The position numbers and the translations under genes were made by a program. From Saccharomycopsis crataegensis (taxonomy: Eukaryota > Ascomycota > Saccharomycetes > Ascoideales > Saccharomycopsidaceae), in contig NW_027043829.1 of NCBI RefSeq assembly GCF_037102585.1, forward strand, positions 2,170,001-2,234,000: 64,000 nt of DNA, written 5' to 3'. Position 1 is the stretch's first letter; the number at the start of each line of letters is the position of its first letter. The notes under the pieces were generated by a model that had not been told where the DNA came from, ran no database searches, and was given only the letters and a program-made list of their open reading frames with translations. Below, piece after piece: positions 10,357-20,259 of the stretch.

Positions 10357-11562
10357 TTGTGCTGATCCACTTTAGATACAATCAATTGGTCATCACTTAC
10401 CATCTGATTTGTAACTGTATAATTGTCCATTATTCTCGTCACCCGGGATAATATGCCTACATTGGAACTAATTGCGGACGTTGTAACAGCCCATGAAAAG
10501 AAAAAAGGAATCGAGAAAAGAGAAAAAAAAACAACACCCCCCAAGCAATGAATATTAATAAGGTGATTGAACTGGAACGCAAGATTATTCATTCATATTT
10601 ATATATCACAGGTGGTAGATACCTTAATATCGCCGGCCCTACAACCAATCGATTCATAGATAGCTCACATCCATTCAGTCTTTTTTTCTTCTTTTCTTTT
10701 CTTTTCACTTATATAGGTACACTCAAACTAAAGAATTTCTCTATAAACTTTCTTTTTGTAATTTAAATCATGAAATGATGCAACCATTTGTAGGTTTTGC
10801 TTCCCTGTACCTGGCCGACAGCTTGGCCTCGATAATAGTAATTTCTTTTGTGTTTTATTACACCAATATATTTTTTTGATCTCCCATTAAAATTATTTAA
10901 TAATTTCTCGTCAGTTATGTGATAATTTGGAAAGAGCCCAGAAATAGGTGGAAGAACAGCAAGAGGAGAGAGAGAGGTGCTTATCAAGCGAGTCTCATAT
11001 GCATGTTGGGATATTTTTGACGCTGTGTCTACTAAACCCTTTTGAGCCTCTTTAGTAATTCAAACAATATAAATCAAGGATATTTTAAATTGAAATTTCA
11101 AATTCGTAATATTCCTTGATATTATTTGATTTATCATTTGGAAAAATAATACTTTTTAACAATTCGTTAACTCACTAATCAATGCTTGGCTTACCTACCA
11201 CCTTACAATTTGTTTTCCATACCGTTCCTATGTTTGTTGAATTGAAACATACTAAACAAATATTACATCCCCCTAAATAATTCTTTCTCGAATAATAACA
11301 TTAGCACCATTAAAATCCCTTCTTCTTAACATTATAATCCTGGTGTTAACCTCAGCAACCAAAGCCCTAAATAATAGCCCTTATATCACGAGATATACTC
11401 GTGAGAATTTCCACCCTCATGGTATACTCCAATTTTTTTTTTTTTTCACTCCTGCGCTGACAGTCCGATTGACAGAGGAAAAATAAAAATTACAAAATTT
11501 TTCAAATCCATCACTCGTCCTAAGAGAGAGAATCAGCAACTAATTAAAGAAGATCAGACAAG
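10357..11562. other. Intergenic region between RBL2 and RPL5
   Basis: About 1.2 kb. The right-hand part is the RPL5 promoter, with poly(dT) at about 11434-11447. The left part has small open stretches. On the minus strand 11059-10763 is open for 99 codons without an ATG and reads like a possible spliced exon (see findings). On the plus strand a 32-codon ATG ORF starts at about 10452. None is recognised. Confidence 0.4.
11271..11370 (+). promoter_or_regulatory. CCCTAAATAA repeats, Tbf1-like, upstream of RPL5
   Basis: CCCTAAATAA occurs at 11271-11280 and again at 11365-11374 (AGCCCTAA at 11363-11370), 190-290 bp before the RPL5 ATG. ARCCCTAA is the Tbf1 site, and Tbf1 drives ribosomal protein genes in several non-Saccharomyces yeasts. 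No clear Rap1 site was seen. Function is inferred. Confidence 0.4.
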
Positions 11563-12456
11563 ATGGCTTTCAACAAAGACTTGAAGAACTCTGCTTACTG
11601 TTCCAGATACCAAACTCCTTTCAGAAGAAGAAGAGAAGGTAAGACCGATTACTACCAAAGAAAGAGATTGGTTGCTCAACACAAGGCCAAGTACAACTCT
11701 CCAAAGTACAGATTGGTTGTTAGATTCTCCCACAAGGACATCACTGCCCAAATCATCTCTTCCCAAATCACCGGTGATGTTGTTCTCACTGCTGCTTACG
11801 CCCACGAATTGCCAAGATACGGTATCAAGTACGGTTTGACTAACTGGTCTGCTGCTTACGCCGTTGGTCTTTTGGTTGCCAGAAGAGCCTTGAAGAAGTT
11901 GGGTTTGGACGAAACCTACGAAGGTGTCACTGAAGTTGAAGGTGAATACGAATTGACTGAAGCCGTCGAAGACGGTCCAAAGCCATTCAAGGTCTTCTTG
12001 GACATTGGTTTGCAAAGAACCACTACCGGTGGTAAGGTCTTCGGTGTCTTGAAGGGTGCTTCTGACGGTGGTTTGTACGTTCCACACTCCGAAAACAGAT
12101 TCCCAGGTTGGGACTTTGAAGCCGAAGAATTGGACGCCGACATGTTGAGATCTTACATCTTCGGTAACCACATTTCTGACTACATGACCGAATTGGCCGA
12201 TGATGATGAAGAAAAATACAGAGAAGTTTTCAAGAACTACATTGCCGACGACATTGACGCTGATGCCATTGAAGACATCTACGCTGAAGCTCACGAAGCT
12301 ATCAGAGCCGACCCAGAATTCAAGCCAACTGAAAAGAAGTTCACCAAGGAACAATACAAGCAAAACACTCTCAAATACAGAGACCAAAAGCTTACCAGAG
12401 AACAACGTGCTGTCAGAGTTGCCGAAAAGATTGCCAGCTTCAAGGCCGCCAACTAA
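11563..12456 (+). CDS. RPL5: Ribosomal protein uL18 (L5)
   Basis: The 297 residues equal the S. cerevisiae Rpl5 length. The sequence has the family start MAFNKDLKNSAYCSRYQTPF RRRREGKTDYYQR, the NSPKYRLVVRFSHKDITAQII core and the YGLTNWSAAYAVGLLVARR segment. It ends in the basic EQRAVRVAEKIASFKAAN. L5 carries 5S rRNA into the large subunit together with L11. Codon use is extremely biased (TTG, AAG, GGT, GCC, AGA), as expected for a highly expressed gene. No intron interrupts the frame. Confidence 0.98.
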   Translation: MAFNKDLKNSAYCSRYQTPFRRRREGKTDYYQRKRLVAQHKAKYNSPKYRLVVRFSHKDITAQIISSQITGDVVLTAAYAHELPRYGIKYGLTNWSAAYAVGLLVARRALKKLGLDETYEGVTEVEGEYELTEAVEDGPKPFKVFLDIGLQRTTTGGKVFGVLKGASDGGLYVPHSENRFPGWDFEAEELDADMLRSYIFGNHISDYMTELADDDEEKYREVFKNYIADDIDADAIEDIYAEAHEAIRADPEFKPTEKKFTKEQYKQNTLKYRDQKLTREQRAVRVAEKIASFKAAN

Positions 12457-13036
12457 GCAATTTGATTTGTTATTTTGGAAGGTTTTTAAATATGTTGAAA
12501 ATGTTTTAATGCAACGTTTGTGTTCGACGTTTTTATAAAATAAAGGAGTGGAAATGCCAGGCTCCGTGCTGTAAGTTTTTTCACGAATCACTGTAGGATG
12601 TCTACTGCGACAACATCGATTGTTCAATTGGATAAAGAGATTTCAAATGCCAGTCAATGCTCAAACCACTTGATACGTATTGGGTTTTTCATAGAAGTAT
12701 ATATTTTAAAGAAGAACTAAAAAAAGACCTAACAAAGCATATAATTTGATTAAGCCTTTAAAACATTTTTAGAAGAAAACTAAATCCAAGAATTGAATGA
12801 AAAAGCCAAGCAGAAAAAAGGAAATAACAACATAACCAATCAAAAATATAAAGAAATAGAAACCAATCAGAGGGTAAAATGTCTAGATGTATTCATGACA
12901 AGCATCAAGAGCACCAAATAAAGGGCTTAGACAACAATAATAAAAAGAACACTAAGTGTCAACATGTAACAAAGTAAAACAGAAAAGAAAAAAAAAAACG
13001 TTAAGCAAAACAAACTTTTGAAGAATTCAATAATGA
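12457..13036. other. Convergent 3' region of RPL5 and GUD1
   Basis: About 580 bp between two converging genes. It is AT-rich with several A tracts on the plus strand and must hold both 3' ends. No gene or structured RNA was recognised. Confidence 0.4.
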
Positions 13037-14653
13037 TTATTCTGTCTTATCAATCACACATCTACCATTTACGTAAACCTTAGTTGTATTTCTATCATCG
13101 CCATTGAATAACCACTTGGCAATCAAATCTTCAAACTTAGATTGATCGGCATCAATAAACGTACCATCATCATTGATCCATTTATGTTCCTCATTATTAT
13201 CAAATTTTGAAAGGCCAACACCATGGAAATCCTGGAAATAGTCATCGGAATTGAGCAACTCCCTTCCAGCAATTTTTAAATGATATCCTCCTCTCTGGAT
13301 CAAGTAATCTGGCAATTGCCAATCAAAAATATCGATCTGTGAGCCAGTACTCTTTAAATCAACAAGTTGACATTCCCATTTTTTCCCTTTACCAAAGTCC
13401 CCAATAGTGGATTCCATATCAAGACATTGCGCTCCACCTTTTGTGGCAAGATAAAGCACATCATTGACGGATAATTTGTCTTCTTCCTTTTTGGTTTTCA
13501 TGGCTAGGTGACGTGACACCAAGTGAGCTTGTCTAGCCGATGACAAAATCGAAGGTGAAAAACCCCCAGACATATCTGTCCCAAGAGAGACTTTAATTCC
13601 AGAGTTAAGTAATTGACGAACTCTTGTTTCCCCCGAGGTAAGCGAACTATTGGATATTGGACAATGGGAAATACCCGATTGGTTTTTATGAAGGATGGAT
13701 ATTTCCAAAGGGGTCAAGTGAACACCATGAGCAAGGACAGTTTTAGCGCCTAACAAATTATAATCTTCATAAACTCCGGTATAACAAGATGCATCTGGGA
13801 AGAGTGATGAGACAAGTTTGATTTCATCGATATTTTCTGATACATGGGATTGAACATGTAATTTTTTTTCTTCCCGAAAATCACCCAACCATGCCAAAGT
13901 CTTTGCGGTACAAGAAGGGGCAAATCGTGGGGTCAAAGTAGGCAAGATTATGGCGTCGCATTCTTGATCTGTAGTTGCACCAAGTTGCTTGATATGATTG
14001 CAAACATCAACGGTATTGGTCTTCATATCCTCGTGTGACTCTGAGTAGAAATCAGGGGAATTATCATCCATACAGACCCTACCAATTAGGGCTCTCTGGC
14101 CATTCTTGAAGCAAATGTTGGATAATAACTTCGTAGCCTCCGGATGGATGGTTGCGAAATACGAGGCGGTGGTGGTGCCATTTTGGAGGGTCTGATGGAC
14201 GACCCTGGAGTAAATCTTGTTAGCCTTGTGTAAATTCTCAAAAGAAGCTTCCAATGGAAAAGTATAGGTGTCGAGCCAATCAAGTAGGGTGGAGTTACCA
14301 AAGATACCGGCATTAGGGAATTGGGGAGCATGGATATGAGTATCGACAAACCCAGGAAAAAAGAATTGATAAGGGTTTCCGGAGATGTCGACGATCTTTG
14401 TTGATTTCTGATCAAGCTCTGGGTTATACTTTGTGAAAACGTCAGAAATGGAAGAGCAATTAGGGATCAAGTTTATGATAGAGCCGGAGCTTCCTACCAC
14501 TACCGCACAGTTAGGAAATACCTGTAATTGATTAAGAGCTGGGGTATGGACTATTGTGCCATAATACACGGTGGTCACCAACTTTACTAACGCTTTTGAG
14601 TTGATATTGGAGGGATGAAGAGCTTCAGTAACAGAGGGTATTATTCTAGCCAT
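13037..14653 (-). CDS. GUD1: Guanine deaminase
   Basis: The first in-frame ATG is at 14653 and gives 538 residues (S. cerevisiae Gud1 has 489); the frame upstream begins with TTG. The amidohydrolase zinc ligands are visible: GFVDTHIHAPQF at about residue 100, then HVQSHVSEN, VLAHGVHL and GISHCPISNSSL, with the catalytic Asp in SLGTDMSGG. The GNSTLLDWLDTYTFPLE block is typical of guanine deaminases. The enzyme converts guanine to xanthine. The C-terminal barrel-flanking part (KVYVNGRCVIDKTE) is complete. Confidence 0.95.
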   Translation of the reverse strand: MARIIPSVTEALHPSNINSKALVKLVTTVYYGTIVHTPALNQLQVFPNCAVVVGSSGSIINLIPNCSSISDVFTKYNPELDQKSTKIVDISGNPYQFFFPGFVDTHIHAPQFPNAGIFGNSTLLDWLDTYTFPLEASFENLHKANKIYSRVVHQTLQNGTTTASYFATIHPEATKLLSNICFKNGQRALIGRVCMDDNSPDFYSESHEDMKTNTVDVCNHIKQLGATTDQECDAIILPTLTPRFAPSCTAKTLAWLGDFREEKKLHVQSHVSENIDEIKLVSSLFPDASCYTGVYEDYNLLGAKTVLAHGVHLTPLEISILHKNQSGISHCPISNSSLTSGETRVRQLLNSGIKVSLGTDMSGGFSPSILSSARQAHLVSRHLAMKTKKEEDKLSVNDVLYLATKGGAQCLDMESTIGDFGKGKKWECQLVDLKSTGSQIDIFDWQLPDYLIQRGGYHLKIAGRELLNSDDYFQDFHGVGLSKFDNNEEHKWINDDGTFIDADQSKFEDLIAKWLFNGDDRNTTKVYVNGRCVIDKTE

Positions 14654-15624
14654 GATAAGATATTGATTGTGTTTGGAAATGGAAGAGAGAAACAGACAGA
14701 ACAGCAAAATATGGCAGAAAAGTGAAGAAACAACGAATTTGTAGCAGTTTATGTACCAGTTCTGTTATCAGTGAATGGGAGAAAAATACTGCCGCCGGGC
14801 TCCCTGCGCAGTGTCCTCGGAAGACTCCTTATTTGGGAAAGTACCGTCATTGCGGATGACAAAAAATCCACACCGATGCCCCGGTTGTTTTTCTCCTTGT
14901 GCCGCTGCAACGGTAACTATCACCCACACAATCAATAAGGACAAACTTCACCAATAAGAACAAGTTATATCTATATGCAAAAATAAATATGTCATCTGCA
15001 TTTGCTTATAATGAATATCTCACCATTTACGCAATATACACAACCCTCCTGAGGATTCAATGGTTGCTATAATCCTCCCTCTTGTGCCCTTTTTACAGAG
15101 GTGCGTGTAGTGCCAAACTGAATTTTCCATCAAGATTGTAAGCGCCCGCGCTCTCATCAACTAGAATTAGTCAATTGGGAAGAGCAATTGCAAAGTGCTG
15201 ACAATAAATTCAATGACTTATGGTCTGCTTCTAAGATGATATGTTTGATGCTAACATTTTCCACCAGATGTTTCTACAATTACAATATTTCTTTCTCAAA
15301 TTTTCAAAGATCAAAAATTAATCAATAGAGTTGCCATCAAAATATTACATAATGAAAGTGACTTCGTTGTGGTTATTTGAAAAATCAAGAGATTTTTAAA
15401 AAACAAAGGAATGCAGGATATAGAATTTCGAAGATAAAAATTATTCAAGGTACTATATGAAGTGGTGTCGAAGAAGAAATAACAAAAAGGTGAATCAAAA
15501 GCGATGCTTTAGGAAATCAAAAAAATCATAAGTAGAAAAGAGAATTAAAGATGTTTGGAGAACGCCAAATATAAATTTTAAAATGAAGTTATACAAGGAA
15601 TTCGTTTTAAATCATGAGAATGTT
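14654..15624. other. Intergenic region between adhesin 3' end and GUD1 promoter
   Basis: About 970 bp. Its left part is the GUD1 promoter, including a GC-rich patch at about 14790-14810 that stands out from the AT-rich surroundings. Its right part is adhesin 3' sequence. There is a TTTTAAATCATG(A/T)GAAT direct repeat at about 15604-15640 over the adhesin stop. No gene was recognised. Confidence 0.4.
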
Positions 15625-18600
15625 TTAAATCATGTGAATAAAAAACGACAAAATACTGATAATTGATGCGCTTGCGAGGTGAACTCTAGAACCAGAATCA
15701 TCATAGGTCATCATAGAAGTAAACAATTGGGAACCTGGAATGCTTGATGTTGAAGGTTTTTGAGCAATTGTTGTACTTTGGAACCCTGATGATATAGTTG
15801 TTGGTGTATTGAGTCCAGAACCACTGTTTGACCCTGAGCCTGGACCATTGGCTGAACCCAAACCAGACGAAGAGGATGATGATGATGATGATGCAGAACC
15901 ATAAGTAGGCACTGATTGAGATGGTGAACCGAGCCCATAATCAGAATCAGAAGCAGAAGCAGACACTGATTGAGATGGTGACCCAGAGCCATACCCAGAA
16001 CCATTATCATTACCTGTGGCTGAAGTTGGATTTGAACTTGAGCCAGAATCAGGGCTTGGACTTGAACTTGAACCAAGCTCAGAATCAGAACCAAAACCAT
16101 TGTCATTACCCGCAGTTGAACTTGAACTTGAACTTGAACTTGAACTTGAACTTGAACTTGAACTTGAACTTGAACTTGAACTTGAACTTGAACTTGAACT
16201 TGAACTTGAACTTGAACTTGAACTTGAACTTGAACTTGAACTTGAACTTGAACTTGAACTTGAACTCAGACCAAACATATCCTCTGAATCTGAACTATTG
16301 CCTGTATTAGAACTAGGGCTACTACCAGCTGATGTTGAAACCAAAACAGAGGCTGATGAAGCTGATTCTTGACCTGAACCTGAGCTTGTGCCAGAACTTG
16401 AGCCTGAGCCCACCGTAACTATAATAGACGAAGTCATGAAATTAGAAGATTCCAATGAGCTCAGTTCTCCAGAAGATGTAGAAGATGCAATTGTACCCGA
16501 TATAGTGCTCAGGGTCGTTTGTTGAGAAACAATATCTGAAGACTCAGGACTTATCGAATTTTGAGAATACAGTGACAATACACCTGAGCTGGTTGAGCTG
16601 GATGATGTGCTATTCCCATAATAAAAAGTAGGCAGAGCAGTTGGAATATCGATGATGACGGTTACAGGATATTTGGTTCCAGAGAGGGTCGTGGATGGTG
16701 AGACGGTGCGGGTTGTAGTGAAAGTACCGGTCCAAAAGCTAGTGACACTGGTTGTGCTGATAATTTCAGTGATGCTTTCTGAGGAACTAGAACTAGAGAT
16801 CTTGCTTTCTGGATCAAATTCGCTGACAGTTATGATAGCGCCAGTACCGGTTGGTGCTATTGTAGTGAAGGAAGTGAATGAACCAGACCAATGAGCAGTA
16901 ATGGTGGTAACTTCATTGGGAACATACTCGATCACAGTAACAGCAGTGCCATTACCAGTTGGTTGGATAGTGGTATAACTCGTTGTGGTTCCGTCATAGT
17001 GAGAGGTGACGCTGGCAGTGGAATATGGAATATACTCGACAACACTGGCAGTGATTCCACCATCAGTCGGCTGAATGGTGGTATATGAAGTGGTAGCACC
17101 ATCGTAATAAGAAGTTAAGCTGGTGATGGTAACTTCATCCGGAACATACTCGATCACAGTAACAGCAGTGCCATTACCAGTTGGTTGGATAGTGGTATAA
17201 CTCGTGGTGGTTCTGTCATAGTGAGAGGTGACGCTGGCAGTGGCATATGGAATATATTCTGACACAACGATCACAGATTCAGTACCAGTTGGTTTTATTG
17301 TGACAAAGGAAGTGACGGAACCAGACCAATACGCAGTGGCAGTGGTAATTTCGTCCGGAACATACTCGATCACAGTAACAGCAGTGCCATTACCAGTTGG
17401 TTGGATAGTGACATAACTCGTGGTGGTTCCGTCATAGTGAGAGGTGACGCTGGCAGTGGCATATGGAATATATTCTGACACAACGATCACAGATTCAGTA
17501 CCAGTTGGTTTTATTGTGACAAAGGAAGTGACGGAACCAGACCAATACGCAGTGGCAGTGGTAATTTCGTCCGGAACATACTCGATCACAGTAACAGCAG
17601 TGCCATTACCAGTTGGTTGGATAGTGGCATAACTCGTGGTGGTTCCGTCATAGTGAGAGGTGACGCTGGCAGTGGCATATGGAATATATTCTGACACAAC
17701 GATCACAGATTCAGTACCAGTTGGTTTTATTGTGACAAAGGAAGTGACGGAACCAGACCAATACGCAGTGGCAGTGGTAATTTCGTCCGGAACATACTCG
17801 ATCACAGTAACAGCAGTGCCATTACCAGTTGGTTGGATAGTGGCATAACTCGTGGTGGTTCCGTCATAGTGAGAAGTCACGCTGGCTGTGGCATATGGAA
17901 TATACTCGATCACACTGGCAGTGATTCCACTATCAGTTGGCTGAATAGTGGTATATGAAGTGGTAGCACCATCATAATAAGAAGTCGCACTGGCTGTGGC
18001 ATATGGAATATACTCGATCACACTCACAGCAGTGCCATTACCAGTTGGTTGAATAGTGGTATAGGACGTGGAGGCATCATCATAATAAGAAGTCGCACTG
18101 GCTGTGGCATATGGAATATACTCGATCACACTGGCAGTGATTCCACCATCAGTTGGCTGAATAGTGGTATATGAAGTGGTAGCACCATCATAATAAGAAG
18201 TCGCACTGGCAGTGGAATATGGAATATACTCGATCACACTGGCAGTGATTCCACCATCAGTTGGCTGAATAGTGGTATATGAAGTGGTAGCACCATCATA
18301 ATAAGAAGTGATACTGGCTGTGGCATATGGAATATACTCGATCACACTGGCAGTGATTCCACCATCAGTTGGCTGAATAGTGGTATATGAAGTGGTAGCA
18401 CCATCATAATAAGAAGTGATACTGGCTGTGGCATATGGAATATACTCGATCACACTGGCAGTGATTCCACCATCAGTTGGCTGAATAGTGGTATATGAAG
18501 TGGTAGCACCATCATAATAAGAAGTCGCACTGGCAGTGGAATATGGAATATACTCGATCACACTGGCAGTGATTCCACCATCAGTTGGCTGAATAGTGGT

Positions 18601-20259
18601 ATATGAAGTGGTAGCACCATCATAATAAGAAGTGATACTGGCTGTGGCATATGGAATATACTCGATCACACTGGCAGTGATTCCACCATCAGTTGGCTGA
18701 ATAGTGGTATATGAAGTGGTAGCACCATCATAATAAGAAGTCGCACTGGCTGTGGCATATGGAATATACTCGATCACACTGGCAGTGATTCCACCATCAG
18801 TTGGCTGAATAGTGGTATATGAAGTGGTAGCACCATCATAATAAGAAGTGATACTGGCTGTGGCATATGGAATATACTCAGAGACAACGATGACAGACTC
18901 AGTTCCAGTTGGAATGACTGTCGTGTAAGATGTGGTAGAGCCATCATAGTGAGTAGCAAAAGTGGAAGTGGCATACGGAACATACTCAGAAACGGTTACA
19001 ACAGATCCAGCACCAGTTGGGATGATGGTGTCATATGACGTTGTTGAGCCAGTATAATGAGTGGCGACGGTTGTGGTTTTATAAGGAATATACTCCGAAA
19101 CAGTAACGACGGTACCACTACCAGTTGGTTTAACAGTAGTAAAAGAAGTGGTTGAGTCACCGTAATAAGTTGTAGCTGTAGTGGTATTATAAGGAATGTA
19201 CTCGGAAACCGTTAGCACTGAACCAGTACCACTCGGATTGATAGTGGAAAGGGAAGTTGTCAGACCATCATAATTTGTGGCGATCGTAGTGGTAGAAGGA
19301 TATGGATTGTCAACAATAACCCAATTTGTTGCTCCGGAGGTAGATGTTGTGACGGTCGATGCATAAGTATTGGTCCAATATTGGGTGGTAGTAATAGTAC
19401 GAGTGGAGACGGAAGGCACATACTCGGTTACAATAACTGGTGCTGATGGGTTAGCACTAGTAGTAGTAAGGTAAGATGTGTAAGAGTTGGTCCATGTAGT
19501 TGTAACAGTTGAGGTTGACACGGTGGTTGAAGCTGTTACAGATGAAGCCGAACAGCTACTACCTGTAGAGCTGGTATCAAACTGGTACACAATACCAGAG
19601 AATGAATTGACGTAGGCACCAGATGGGTAGGTGACACCAAAATTCAAATTCAAGTTCCCTTGCATGTTGAGGTAAGCAAGTCTAACAGGATAAAAATAGC
19701 CCTTTTCCAAATAAATCTGCCTATAACCATTAGGACCGGTATAATAGGTGTAAATGGATACATCATCCAAATTTGCACTAGAAGAAAGGGAGGTACTACC
19801 ACAACAGTCAAAGGCTGAAGCGGAAGCCGCATAAAATAGAGCAGCATCATCAGAATTCGTCAACAGGAACTTATAGTAACCACTTTCGCTGGCGTAGAAG
19901 TAACCAGTGAGCATCAAAGTGAAGTTCGTCACGGTAATGGATTTGCCATATATGGTTCTGGTGAGGGGACCATTGGTTAAACCCAGATATTGAAAATTAA
20001 CACTGGTAACACCGCTGACGGATCCCAAAGATTTCCCATAAGTGGCATAGCCGCTTTCAAGATAGGTCTTACTGTAAGCAGCTCCCAAAGTATAATTGTA
20101 GAATCTTGCCAAAAACCCATTCCCGGTGGCTGAAGAGGTGAAAGCACAACCGCTACTTTCATGGATCGCCCCGTTATTACTAGAATCACCGCTTTGCGCA
20201 TGGATAACTTGGAAAAAAAATTGTACCACTAGAATACAAAGGTAAAGATCGTATCTCAT
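15625..20259 (-). CDS. GPI-anchored GLEYA/PA14-type adhesin with internal repeats
   Basis: The 1,544-residue protein has a signal peptide (hydrophobic core YLCILVVQFFFQVIHA), then a ligand-binding module at about 35-235. This module matches Flo/Epa/GLEYA lectin-like domains: TLMLTGYFYASESGYYKFLL, a calcium-site-like Asp-Asp in NSDDAALFYAA followed by FDCC, and GYFYPVRLAYLN near its end. Next come about 23 Thr/Tyr-rich units of about 36 residues marked by EYIP or EYVP (about 270-1130). A Ser/Gly-rich stalk follows, with about 50 consecutive Ser. The end has a DDSGSR-type anchor region and a hydrophobic tail, which fits GPI attachment. The likely role is cell-cell or cell-surface adhesion. The ligand cannot be told from sequence. 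Confidence 0.92.
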   Translation of the reverse strand: MRYDLYLCILVVQFFFQVIHAQSGDSSNNGAIHESSGCAFTSSATGNGFLARFYNYTLGAAYSKTYLESGYATYGKSLGSVSGVTSVNFQYLGLTNGPLTRTIYGKSITVTNFTLMLTGYFYASESGYYKFLLTNSDDAALFYAASASAFDCCGSTSLSSSANLDDVSIYTYYTGPNGYRQIYLEKGYFYPVRLAYLNMQGNLNLNFGVTYPSGAYVNSFSGIVYQFDTSSTGSSCSASSVTASTTVSTSTVTTTWTNSYTSYLTTTSANPSAPVIVTEYVPSVSTRTITTTQYWTNTYASTVTTSTSGATNWVIVDNPYPSTTTIATNYDGLTTSLSTINPSGTGSVLTVSEYIPYNTTTATTYYGDSTTSFTTVKPTGSGTVVTVSEYIPYKTTTVATHYTGSTTSYDTIIPTGAGSVVTVSEYVPYATSTFATHYDGSTTSYTTVIPTGTESVIVVSEYIPYATASITSYYDGATTSYTTIQPTDGGITASVIEYIPYATASATSYYDGATTSYTTIQPTDGGITASVIEYIPYATASITSYYDGATTSYTTIQPTDGGITASVIEYIPYSTASATSYYDGATTSYTTIQPTDGGITASVIEYIPYATASITSYYDGATTSYTTIQPTDGGITASVIEYIPYATASITSYYDGATTSYTTIQPTDGGITASVIEYIPYSTASATSYYDGATTSYTTIQPTDGGITASVIEYIPYATASATSYYDDASTSYTTIQPTGNGTAVSVIEYIPYATASATSYYDGATTSYTTIQPTDSGITASVIEYIPYATASVTSHYDGTTTSYATIQPTGNGTAVTVIEYVPDEITTATAYWSGSVTSFVTIKPTGTESVIVVSEYIPYATASVTSHYDGTTTSYATIQPTGNGTAVTVIEYVPDEITTATAYWSGSVTSFVTIKPTGTESVIVVSEYIPYATASVTSHYDGTTTSYVTIQPTGNGTAVTVIEYVPDEITTATAYWSGSVTSFVTIKPTGTESVIVVSEYIPYATASVTSHYDRTTTSYTTIQPTGNGTAVTVIEYVPDEVTITSLTSYYDGATTSYTTIQPTDGGITASVVEYIPYSTASVTSHYDGTTTSYTTIQPTGNGTAVTVIEYVPNEVTTITAHWSGSFTSFTTIAPTGTGAIITVSEFDPESKISSSSSSESITEIISTTSVTSFWTGTFTTTRTVSPSTTLSGTKYPVTVIIDIPTALPTFYYGNSTSSSSTSSGVLSLYSQNSISPESSDIVSQQTTLSTISGTIASSTSSGELSSLESSNFMTSSIIVTVGSGSSSGTSSGSGQESASSASVLVSTSAGSSPSSNTGNSSDSEDMFGLSSSSSSSSSSSSSSSSSSSSSSSSSSSSSSSSSSSSSSSSSSSSSSSSSSTAGNDNGFGSDSELGSSSSPSPDSGSSSNPTSATGNDNGSGYGSGSPSQSVSASASDSDYGLGSPSQSVPTYGSASSSSSSSSSGLGSANGPGSGSNSGSGLNTPTTISSGFQSTTIAQKPSTSSIPGSQLFTSMMTYDDSGSRVHLASASIISILSFFIHMI
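16116..16265 (+). repeat. (TTGAAC)25 hexanucleotide repeat encoding poly-Ser
   Basis: Twenty-five perfect TTGAAC units. On the coding (minus) strand they read alternately TCA and AGT, both serine, so changes in copy number stay in frame. The repeat is also open in the antisense frames as Leu-Glu or Leu-Asn, which creates false ORFs. Confidence 0.98.
16860..19440 (-). repeat. Intragenic 108-bp tandem array of the adhesin, with 216-bp higher-order units
   Basis: Units of about 108 bp (36 residues) follow one another, each with an EYIP/EYVP mark, a YYDG/HYDG/YWSG turn and a TT(I/V)xPTG strand. In 17.2-17.9 kb the units pair into a 72-residue, 216-bp repeat that recurs nearly identically at 17228, 17444 and 17660. 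The distal (N-terminal) units at 18.9-19.4 kb are more diverged. Recent homogenisation by unequal exchange is inferred. Confidence 0.93.

Noticed and set aside
11554-12627. 357-codon open frame antisense to RPL5
   Set aside because: It exactly mirrors the highly biased RPL5 codons; such bias removes stops on the opposite strand. It has no recognisable domain.
16016-16372. Plus-strand ORFs of Leu-Glu and Leu-Asn repeats
   Set aside because: They are other-frame readings of the TTGAAC hexamer inside the adhesin gene.
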